Below are positions 36,124-42,180 of a stretch of DNA of 64,000 nt, one piece after another (the stretch's first letter is position 1; each line of letters opens with the position of its first letter). The notes below the pieces were generated by a model that saw only the letters and a program-made list of their open reading frames with translations, made no database searches and had not been told where the DNA came from. This DNA comes from Flavobacteriales bacterium UBA2104. Lineage in GTDB: Bacteria; Bacteroidota; Bacteroidia; Flavobacteriales_D; Crocinitomicaceae. The stretch covers positions 21,503 through 85,502 of the forward strand of contig DCYS01000001.1 in assembly GCA_002331485.1 (NCBI GenBank), in the 5' to 3' direction. A program made the position numbers and the translations under genes.

Positions 36124-36546
36124 TTAATCTACGATCTCGTCAGCACCGAAATGAAAATCAGACTCGATCTTAGCGTTCTCATCTGAATCAGATCCGTGAA
36201 CTGCATTTTTCGCTTTTGACTCTGCATATTTCTTTCTCACAGTACCCTCTTCTGCTTCTGCAGGATCTGTAGCACCGATCAATGTTCTAAAGTCAGCTAC
36301 TGCATTTTCTTTTTCTAATACTGCAGCGACAATCGGTCCTGATATCATGTAGTCAACCAATTCCTGGTAGAAAGGACGCTCTTTATGAACTGCGTAAAAT
36401 TCTTTTGCTTGATCTTCTGTCAAACGCGTGTATTTCATCGCCTTCAACTCAAATCCAGCATCTGTGATCATCTGAATGATATTTCCAATATTCCCGCTTT
36501 CTACTGCATCGGGCTTGATCATTGTAAATGTTCTATTTCCTGCCAT
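36124..36546 (-). CDS. ndk: nucleoside-diphosphate kinase
   Basis: A 140-residue kinase exchanging the gamma phosphate between nucleoside tri- and diphosphates. It begins [20 protein letters not shown] and carries the phosphorylated histidine in [13 protein letters not shown]. Length is the family norm. The ATG at 36546 fits the conserved start; the longer open frame (to 36579) adds an unlikely 11 residues. Confidence 0.96.
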   Translation of the reverse strand: MAGNRTFTMIKPDAVESGNIGNIIQMITDAGFELKAMKYTRLTEDQAKEFYAVHKERPFYQELVDYMISGPIVAAVLEKENAVADFRTLIGATDPAEAEEGTVRKKYAESKAKNAVHGSDSDENAKIESDFHFGADEIVD

Positions 36547-36627
36547 TTTATTTATTTTATAATGTAAATGCGGCTGCAAAAATAGTGAATACTTGGCGAA
36601 GAATTAAGATTTAATGTAAATTAATAG

Positions 36628-36804
36628 TTAATTATCTCTTTTCTCAAAATCCTCTTTCTTTCGCTCTTCGATCCGCTGAATAACAACAAATATAAAACGA
36701 GATAATAAAAGTGCTCCGATTATAAGAGATACCAGAACACTTATTTTAAGGTAATTTAGATCCTTGATCAAATAATCAATTATCCCGGCGTTCAAAATCT
36801 TCAT
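36628..36804 (-). CDS. small single-helix membrane protein B
   Basis: A 58-residue protein with one membrane helix (LKISVLVSLIIGALLLSRFIFVVI) and a charged tail RIEERKKEDFEKRDN. The tail is nearly the same as that of the neighbouring 43-residue protein (RIQDRENEDFERRDN), so the two are tandem paralogues. Its start overlaps the neighbour's 3' end by 29 bp in another frame. Function unknown. The repeat of the tail in two frames of adjacent DNA argues that both are real genes. Confidence 0.62.
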   Translation of the reverse strand: MKILNAGIIDYLIKDLNYLKISVLVSLIIGALLLSRFIFVVIQRIEERKKEDFEKRDN

Positions 36805-36907
36805 TTTCCCGATCCTGAATTCTCTTAACGATCACATATATCAATCCGGCTAGTAAACCTAAACCGATTAAGACATAAATTACGACTATGAACCAGGCAA
36901 TCATCAT
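36776..36907 (-). CDS. small single-helix membrane protein A
   Basis: A 43-residue protein, MMIAWFIVVIYVLIGLGLLAGLIYVIV, followed by the charged tail KRIQDRENEDFERRDN. Its ATG overlaps the TGA stop of the YbjQ-family gene (ATGA), so translation is probably coupled. With the 58-residue paralogue downstream it forms a three-gene unit. The role is unknown; a partner of the YbjQ protein is inference from the coupling. Confidence 0.65.
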   Translation of the reverse strand: MMIAWFIVVIYVLIGLGLLAGLIYVIVKRIQDRENEDFERRDN

Positions 36908-37224
36908 TTATCTTCAACCTTTACTGCTGTTCCATAAGCCAATATCTCAGAGGCCCCCTGCATAATAGTTGAAGTACTAAACCTAACGTTGATGACTGCA
37001 TCAGCTCCAAGTTTTGTAGCATCGTCAATCATTCTTTTAAGTGCCTCTTCTCTTGAATGCGCCTGTAACTTCGTATACTCGCTGATCTCTCCTCCTACAA
37101 GATTCTTTAATCCAGCGAAAATGTCTCGTCCAAAGTTTCTTGCCCGAACGGTACTACCTCGAACTATTCCTTTGACTTCTAAGATCTCTTTTTTAGGTAA
37201 TGTTTCTGCTGTCGTAATAACCAT
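36904..37224 (-). CDS. YbjQ/UPF0145 family protein
   Basis: A 106-residue protein of the YbjQ (DUF74) family: ITTAETLPKKEILEVKGIVRGSTVRARNFGRDIFAGLKNLVGGEISEYTKLQAHSREEALKRMIDDATKLGADAVINVRF. Members form pentameric rings and are described as heavy-metal-binding-like, but function is not established. It is the first gene of the unit with two small membrane proteins. Confidence 0.9.
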   Translation of the reverse strand: MVITTAETLPKKEILEVKGIVRGSTVRARNFGRDIFAGLKNLVGGEISEYTKLQAHSREEALKRMIDDATKLGADAVINVRFSTSTIMQGASEILAYGTAVKVEDK

Positions 37225-37344
37225 ATCTCCTTTTTCTCATTAAAGTTAATGATTTGCCAGAACATCATAAGGTGTTCAGACTATCTATTTGTGGAGATAA
37301 AACTTTCGTATCCCTTTTCGTATCTTCGTATAAACACAAGAAAG

Positions 37345-37920
37345 ATGAAGTTAGATCAGGATTTTTGGAATAACAGATATATCAACAACCAAACTGGCTG
37401 GGACTTAGGAGAAGTGTCACCTCCACTAAAGGAATACATAGATACAATCTCTGATAAAAACATGAAAATATTAATTCCCGGTGCTGGAAACGCTTATGAG
37501 TTGTCGTATTTAATTGATAGTGGATTTAAGAATGTAACGATCATAGATATTGCACCACGATTAATTGAACAGCTCAATAACAAATACGCTGAAAGTGATG
37601 CTCATATCATTCAAGGTGACTTCTTTGAACACGAAGGTGATTATGAATTAATACTTGAGCAAACGTTCTTTTGTGCACTTGATCCGAGTCTAAGAGAAGC
37701 ATATGTAGATAAAATGTACAACCTATTATCTTCTAACGGAAAATTATGCGGCGTTTTGTTTGATCGTGATTTTCAAGGAGGTCCTCCATTCGGAGGAAAC
37801 AAAATGGAGTATGAAAGGTTATTCAAGGAGAAATTCGAAGTAGAACACCTAGAGAAATGTTATAATTCTCACCCGGCAAGACAAGGAAGTGAGGTTTGGA
37901 TTGAACTCATTCGAAAATAG
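37345..37920 (+). CDS. TPMT-family SAM-dependent methyltransferase
   Basis: A 191-residue methyltransferase of the thiopurine S-methyltransferase family. It has the N-terminal FWNNRYINNQTGWDLGEVSPPL, the SAM motif ILIPGAGNAYELSYL, and QGDFFEHEGDYELILEQTFFCALDPSLR. In bacteria such enzymes methylate sulfur, selenium or tellurium compounds, or chloride-type small molecules. It lies 105 bp upstream of the sulfur operon on the same strand, a suggestive neighbour. The ATG at 37345 fits the family; the open frame extends upstream to 37249. Confidence 0.85.
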   Translation: MKLDQDFWNNRYINNQTGWDLGEVSPPLKEYIDTISDKNMKILIPGAGNAYELSYLIDSGFKNVTIIDIAPRLIEQLNNKYAESDAHIIQGDFFEHEGDYELILEQTFFCALDPSLREAYVDKMYNLLSSNGKLCGVLFDRDFQGGPPFGGNKMEYERLFKEKFEVEHLEKCYNSHPARQGSEVWIELIRK

Positions 37921-37944
37921 TTTATTTAGAATCTTTCTTAAAAT

Positions 37945-37988
37945 GTAACTTTTGTAACTGTGAGATCTACATTGATTTCCGACCTTTG
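37945..37988 (+). promoter_or_regulatory. activator site and promoter of the sulfur operon
   Basis: GTAACTTTTGTAACTG (37945-37960), a GTAACt direct repeat with 9-bp period, lies exactly 20 bp before GACCTTTG (37981-37988), a minus-7-like box. No proper minus-33 TTG is present. The same motif and the same spacing recur at 42122-42165. With a start site about five bases past the box, the motif centre falls near minus 41, as for class II activators of the Crp/Fnr kind. Confidence 0.65.
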
Positions 37989-38025
37989 TAAAAGATTATT
38001 GAACAACTAGAAAAACAACTGAAAT

Positions 38026-39441
38026 ATGAACATTGAACAAATTTATACTGGATGCCTTGCTCAAGGAGCATATTATATCACTAGTAAAGGCGAGGCTGCG
38101 ATCATTGATCCACTGCGCGAAACAAAACCATACTTGAAAAAGTTAAATGATGATAATGTTAAACTAAAGTACATTTTCGAAACTCATTTTCATGCTGATT
38201 TTGTATCTGGCCATGTTGATCTGAGTAAGGAAACTGGTGCTGATATCGTTTATGGTCCGAATGCTGACCCTTCATTTGATTGTATCATTGCTGAAGATGA
38301 GCAAATCTTTGAGATCGGAGATGTAAAAATTAAGGTTTTACATACCCCAGGACACACAATGGAGTCGACAACATATTTGTTGATCGATGAAAATGGAAAA
38401 GATCACGCAATCTTCTCGGGAGACACCTTATTCTTAGGAGATGTTGGACGTCCGGATCTTGCTCAAAAAGCAGCGAGTATGACTCAGGAGGAACTTGCTG
38501 GTCATTTATATGATTCATTAATGAACAAGATCATGCCATTGGCAGATGATGTTACTGTTTATCCAGGTCACGGTGCAGGTTCTGCTTGTGGTAAGAATAT
38601 GTCGACGGACACTGTTGACACCTTGGGTAATCAAAAGAAAACGAATTACGCCTTGAATCAGCCAAATAAAGAGGCTTTCGTTGAGGCTGTAACTGACGGG
38701 TTACTCCCACCTCCTGCATACTTTGGAGCTAACGTTGCGATGAACAAAAAAGGATATGATAATGTGGATGAGGTGATTAAGAAAGGAAAAACTCCTTTAA
38801 GTCCGAAAGAATTCGAAACTGCAGCTGAGTCAACAGGTGCTCTAATACTGGATACTAGAAGTAGCGGTGATTTCTCAAAAGGCTTTGTTCCAAGATCTAT
38901 CAATATTGGTATCAATGGAGATTTTGCTCCATGGGTTGGTGCAATGATCGGAGATGTTAAACAGCCACTTTTATTGGTTGTTGATGAAGGAATGGAAGAG
39001 GAAGTAGTTATCAGATTAAGTAGAGTTGGCTTTGACAATGTAATTGGATACCTGAAAGGAGGTTTTGAAGCCTGGAAAGCTGAAGATCGTGAGATCGATA
39101 CGGTAGACAGAATATCTGCCGAAGAATTTAAGAAGCGTCTGAATGTTGAGAAGGATCAAGTATATGACGTTCGTAAAGAATCAGAATGGTCAGCTGAGCA
39201 TGTTGAAGAGTCATACAGTAGACCTCTAGCAAGTATAAACGAATGGATCAAGGATATTAATCCAGATCAGCACTTCTACGTGCACTGTGCAGGTGGTTAC
39301 CGAAGTATGATCGCATCAAGTATTCTACAATCACGTGGTTACCACAACTTTACTGAAATCGACGGCGGATTCAATGCAATTGCAGAAGCTGGTGTACCTA
39401 AGACAGATTACGTTTGTCAAAGTAAAGTAATGAAATCGTAA
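38026..39441 (+). CDS. persulfide dioxygenase-rhodanese fusion
   Basis: A 471-residue cytoplasmic protein. Residues 1-235 are a metallo-beta-lactamase fold of the ETHE1/persulfide dioxygenase type: THFHADFVSGH (His54, His56, Asp58), His110 in TPGHTMES, Asp133 in SGDTLF, GDVGRPDL, and His182 in YPGHGAGS. Residues 255-355 are a rhodanese domain with no cysteine in its active loop (LLVVDEGMEEEV). Residues 363-460 are a second rhodanese with catalytic Cys421 in CAGGYRS. Such fusions oxidise glutathione or protein persulfides to sulfite while the rhodanese supplies or removes sulfane sulfur. It is the first gene of the sulfur operon. Confidence 0.92.
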   Translation: MNIEQIYTGCLAQGAYYITSKGEAAIIDPLRETKPYLKKLNDDNVKLKYIFETHFHADFVSGHVDLSKETGADIVYGPNADPSFDCIIAEDEQIFEIGDVKIKVLHTPGHTMESTTYLLIDENGKDHAIFSGDTLFLGDVGRPDLAQKAASMTQEELAGHLYDSLMNKIMPLADDVTVYPGHGAGSACGKNMSTDTVDTLGNQKKTNYALNQPNKEAFVEAVTDGLLPPPAYFGANVAMNKKGYDNVDEVIKKGKTPLSPKEFETAAESTGALILDTRSSGDFSKGFVPRSINIGINGDFAPWVGAMIGDVKQPLLLVVDEGMEEEVVIRLSRVGFDNVIGYLKGGFEAWKAEDREIDTVDRISAEEFKKRLNVEKDQVYDVRKESEWSAEHVEESYSRPLASINEWIKDINPDQHFYVHCAGGYRSMIASSILQSRGYHNFTEIDGGFNAIAEAGVPKTDYVCQSKVMKS

Positions 39442-39452
39442 AATAATAAGAT

Positions 39453-39480
39453 GAGTGAGTCCGATCATTTGGACTCACTC
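39453..39480 (+). other. perfect intercistronic stem-loop without T-tract
   Basis: GAGTGAGTCC (39453-39462) and GGACTCACTC (39471-39480) pair perfectly over ten bases around an 8-base loop, 11 bp after the fusion gene's stop and 16 bp before the next ATG. No T-run follows, so it is not a classical terminator. It may stabilise the upstream message or lower expression of the downstream genes. Confidence 0.7.
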
Positions 39481-39496
39481 TAATAAAATTACAATT

Positions 39497-39811
39497 ATGG
39501 GATTTTTTGATTTATTTAAATCGCCTGGAGCGAAAACGGAAGAGTTAAAGAAAATCGTTAACGACAACGCATTTTTAGTAGACGTGAGGTCCCCTGGAGA
39601 GTTTTCTTCAGGAAGTGCGAAAGGTGCAGTAAACATCCCTCTTGACAAAATCAATGGTAATATTGATAAGTTCAAAGGGAAAGAGAATATTGTCGTTTTT
39701 TGCCGATCAGGAAACCGATCTGGACAAGCTAAATCCATCCTGGAACAGAATGGGATTAGAAATGTAACCAACGGTGGAACTTTTCAGCAAGTTGATAACC
39801 TTTTAAACTAA
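39497..39811 (+). CDS. cytoplasmic single-domain rhodanese
   Basis: A 104-residue sulfurtransferase. VDVRSPGEFSSGSAKGAVNIPL and the active loop FCRSGNRSG with Cys69 are typical. It has no signal peptide. It lies between the fusion gene and the lipoprotein rhodanese, 6 bp before the latter. The ATG at 39497 begins MGFFDLFKS; an upstream in-frame GTG at 39455 falls inside the stem-loop and is rejected. Confidence 0.9.
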   Translation: MGFFDLFKSPGAKTEELKKIVNDNAFLVDVRSPGEFSSGSAKGAVNIPLDKINGNIDKFKGKENIVVFCRSGNRSGQAKSILEQNGIRNVTNGGTFQQVDNLLN

Positions 39812-39817
39812 GAAATT

Positions 39818-40201
39818 ATGATAAAAACAATCTCCTTGCTACTTATACTACCTCTTCTCATAGCAAGTTGTTCAACCGCTCAGGAAGAACAACCGATGAA
39901 GAAACAAGAGAAAAAAGTAGCACAACATCAGAAAAAATCAGGTATTGATTTTGACAAAGCAGTATTTATAGATGTTCGAACACCGGGCGAATATGCAGCA
40001 GGTACCTTTGAGGATGCTAAAAACATACCTCTAAACGAGCTCAATAGCAGAATGGACGAGCTGAATAAAGATGATCAGATCGTTGTATTTTGTCAAAGTG
40101 GGGCACGCGCATCTAATGCTCTTCAAATTTTAGAAAAAAATGGCTTTACAAATGTCATCAACGGCATCAATACAGCTAAGCTACAATCTTTAGAAAAATA
40201 A
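39818..40201 (+). CDS. rhodanese lipoprotein
   Basis: A 127-residue lipoprotein with the lipobox LIASC (Cys18), a lysine/glutamine-rich linker (residues 24-40) and a rhodanese domain with FIDVRTPGEYAAGTFEDAKNIPL and catalytic Cys92 in FCQSGARAS. It should sit in the periplasm, attached to a membrane, giving the module a sulfur-transfer protein outside the cytoplasm. It follows the cytoplasmic rhodanese by 6 bp. Confidence 0.9.
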   Translation: MIKTISLLLILPLLIASCSTAQEEQPMKKQEKKVAQHQKKSGIDFDKAVFIDVRTPGEYAAGTFEDAKNIPLNELNSRMDELNKDDQIVVFCQSGARASNALQILEKNGFTNVINGINTAKLQSLEK

Positions 40202-40209
40202 ATCGAACC

Positions 40210-41040
40210 ATGAACAATAATAAGATAAAAGTACTGATTCCTACAGATTTTTCAGTTCAGTCAGAGTTTGCGTATCAGATGGTTAAAAACCTATCTAAAC
40301 ACTCAGACATGGAAGTTACTTTCCTTCATATCTTGGATGCTCCTGACACTGTTTCTCTAAATTCTGATAAACAGATTGTCACTTGTGGAGAAATCGATGC
40401 CGATTATGTCAAGACGCAATATGAAATGGCTGAAAACAAAATGGCTGATATCAAAAGAAAGAATACAACTGTTTCCACTGATATCGTTTTAGGGAACACG
40501 ACATCTCAAATCATTGGTTACGCAAAAGAACACAATTACGATCTAATTGCCATGGGTACGAAAGGTTCCTCTGGTTTCGCAGAACGTTTTACTGGTTCTG
40601 AAGCACAGCATGTGGCCAGAAAATCTGATGTACCTGTATTAACTTTAATGTGTGACCGATCAGCACTAGATGTTAAAAACATTCTTCTTGTTCACAATTT
40701 TGAAGAAAACGATAATCAATCACTTGATTTACTTAAATCTTTCATAAAAGACCATAATACAGCGCTTCACTTTCTACAGATTACTAAATCGGATGGTGAC
40801 CATGCAAAGATTAAATCAAACATGGATGTTTTTGCACAAAACAATAATCTTGAGAACTATACTCCACATATTTTGGTGGACTCAAATGTAGAAGAGGGTG
40901 TTACTCACTTCGAACAAATGCATGATGTCGACATAGTTTGTATTGGAACACATGGTAAGGGAAGTATCTTACATAAAAGTGCAACAGAGAGACTCATCAA
41001 CCATCTTTACAAACCTGTTATTTCATATAAAATTAAATAA
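40210..41040 (+). CDS. tandem universal stress protein (UspA family)
   Basis: A 276-residue protein with two USP domains. The first (residues 1-150) keeps the nucleotide-binding pattern G-x2-G-x9-GS in MGTKGSSGFAERFTGSEAQHVARKSDVPVLTL. The second (about 155-276) has GTHGKGSILHKSATERLINHLYKPVI, where the final G-S is changed to T-E, so it may not bind ATP. Cytoplasmic. It lies 8 bp after the rhodanese lipoprotein gene and 3 bp before the transporter gene, so it belongs to the sulfur operon. Confidence 0.88.
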   Translation: MNNNKIKVLIPTDFSVQSEFAYQMVKNLSKHSDMEVTFLHILDAPDTVSLNSDKQIVTCGEIDADYVKTQYEMAENKMADIKRKNTTVSTDIVLGNTTSQIIGYAKEHNYDLIAMGTKGSSGFAERFTGSEAQHVARKSDVPVLTLMCDRSALDVKNILLVHNFEENDNQSLDLLKSFIKDHNTALHFLQITKSDGDHAKIKSNMDVFAQNNNLENYTPHILVDSNVEEGVTHFEQMHDVDIVCIGTHGKGSILHKSATERLINHLYKPVISYKIK

Positions 41041-41043
41041 ATT

Positions 41044-41616
41044 ATGATAGACTTTATTCTCGCTCCTTGGCCATGGTGGTTTTCAGGGCTTATCATTTCA
41101 TCAATCATGTTTATCTTGTTATTCTTTGGAAAGTCTTTTGGCTTTTCAGCAAACCTTAGAACTATGTGTTCTATTGGTGGTGCTGGAAAAAGAGTTAGCT
41201 TTTTCGATTTTGACTGGAAAAAACAAATTTGGAACATTGTATTTCTCATTGGATCTGTAATTGGTGGATACATTGCCTATGAATTCTTGACAGTTGGGGA
41301 ACATCCAGTACAGATTTCAGAAAACACTATTCAGGACTTAAATGAGCTTGGGTTCTCAAAACCTACAACTCTTCAACCAATGGAGCTTTTCGAGCTAAGT
41401 GCATTACTAGAATGGAAAAAGCTACTGTTACTTGCAATTGGAGGTATATTCGTTGGGTTTGGAGCACGTTATGCAGGAGGATGTACTTCTGGACACGCCA
41501 TAAGTGGTATTTCAGATTTGCAGATCCCATCATTTATTGCCGTGATTGGTTTTTTCATTGGAGGTCTAATCATGACGTATGTTTTCTTCCCTATGATATT
41601 CCCAGCAATACTTTAA
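41044..41616 (+). CDS. YeeE/YedE family sulfur-compound transporter, first half
   Basis: A 190-residue inner-membrane protein with about four to five helices. The conserved GFGARYAGGCTSGHAISGISDL contains the cysteine that in YeeE/TsuA-type transporters relays thiosulfate. It works with the next gene, the two corresponding to halves of full-length YeeE/YedE proteins. Import of thiosulfate or a related sulfur species is inferred from the operon. Confidence 0.87.
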   Translation: MIDFILAPWPWWFSGLIISSIMFILLFFGKSFGFSANLRTMCSIGGAGKRVSFFDFDWKKQIWNIVFLIGSVIGGYIAYEFLTVGEHPVQISENTIQDLNELGFSKPTTLQPMELFELSALLEWKKLLLLAIGGIFVGFGARYAGGCTSGHAISGISDLQIPSFIAVIGFFIGGLIMTYVFFPMIFPAIL

Positions 41617-41645
41617 ACTTTCCATTTATTTTAAAATAGTATAAA

Positions 41646-42059
41646 ATGAAATTTATTAAATATTTAGTCGTAGGTATCCTGTTTGGAATTGTAATGGCAA
41701 AGTCAGAAGCGATTTCATGGTACAGAATACAAGAGATGTTCAGGTTTCAAGCTTTTCATATGTATGGAATCATTGGAACTGCAGTAGTACTCGGAATTAT
41801 TGGCGTAGCGTTAATTAAGAAGTTTAAATTACGAGATATCGGAGGGAATACAATCAAGTTCTATCCGAAGAATAAATCTATTGCGCGCTATCTTATAGGC
41901 GGAATCATATTTGGGTTAGGTTGGGCCCTAAGTGGTGCTTGTCCAGGTCCTATGGTTGTTAATATTGGATATGGATTCCTTTCTTTAGGAGTTGTTTTTC
42001 TCTTTGCTATAATAGGTACATATTTGTACGGACTTTTAAGAGATAAGCTACCTCATTGA
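41646..42059 (+). CDS. YeeE/YedE family transporter, second half (DUF6691 type)
   Basis: A 137-residue membrane protein with about four helices. GGIIFGLGWALSGACPGPMVVNIGYG carries the second conserved cysteine of the YeeE/YedE fold. It is the last gene of the sulfur operon, 29 bp after the first half and 22 bp before a strong terminator. Confidence 0.87.
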   Translation: MKFIKYLVVGILFGIVMAKSEAISWYRIQEMFRFQAFHMYGIIGTAVVLGIIGVALIKKFKLRDIGGNTIKFYPKNKSIARYLIGGIIFGLGWALSGACPGPMVVNIGYGFLSLGVVFLFAIIGTYLYGLLRDKLPH

Positions 42060-42081
42060 TCACTGATTAGTTAATAGTTAT

Positions 42082-42119
42082 GACCTCGAATCAAAATAAT
42101 GAATCGGGGTCTTTTTTTT
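42082..42119 (+). terminator. rho-independent terminator of the sulfur operon
   Basis: GACCTCGAAT (42082-42091) pairs with ATCGGGGTC (42103-42111), with one wobble and one bulge, and runs into eight T. Confidence 0.85.
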
Positions 42120-42121
42120 AG

Positions 42122-42165
42122 GTAACTTTTGTAACTGACCTATAGGTATCAAAATTCGAAATTTG
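42122..42165 (+). promoter_or_regulatory. activator site and promoter of the OprD-like porin gene
   Basis: GTAACTTTTGTAACTG (42122-42137) is identical over 16 bp to the site before the sulfur operon, with the same 20-bp gap to a GAAATTTG box (42158-42165). It starts just after the operon's terminator and 43 bp before the porin ATG. Confidence 0.65.
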
Positions 42166-42180
42166 TAGAAATTCAAATTC

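Noticed and set aside
38658..39038. 126-codon open frame antisense to the dioxygenase fusion gene
   Set aside because: It covers strongly conserved coding sequence on the other strand and has no recognisable protein features.
39455..39496. GTG start adding 14 residues to the cytoplasmic rhodanese
   Set aside because: It lies in the perfect stem-loop, which would hide the start; MGFFDLFKS at 39497 is a natural start.
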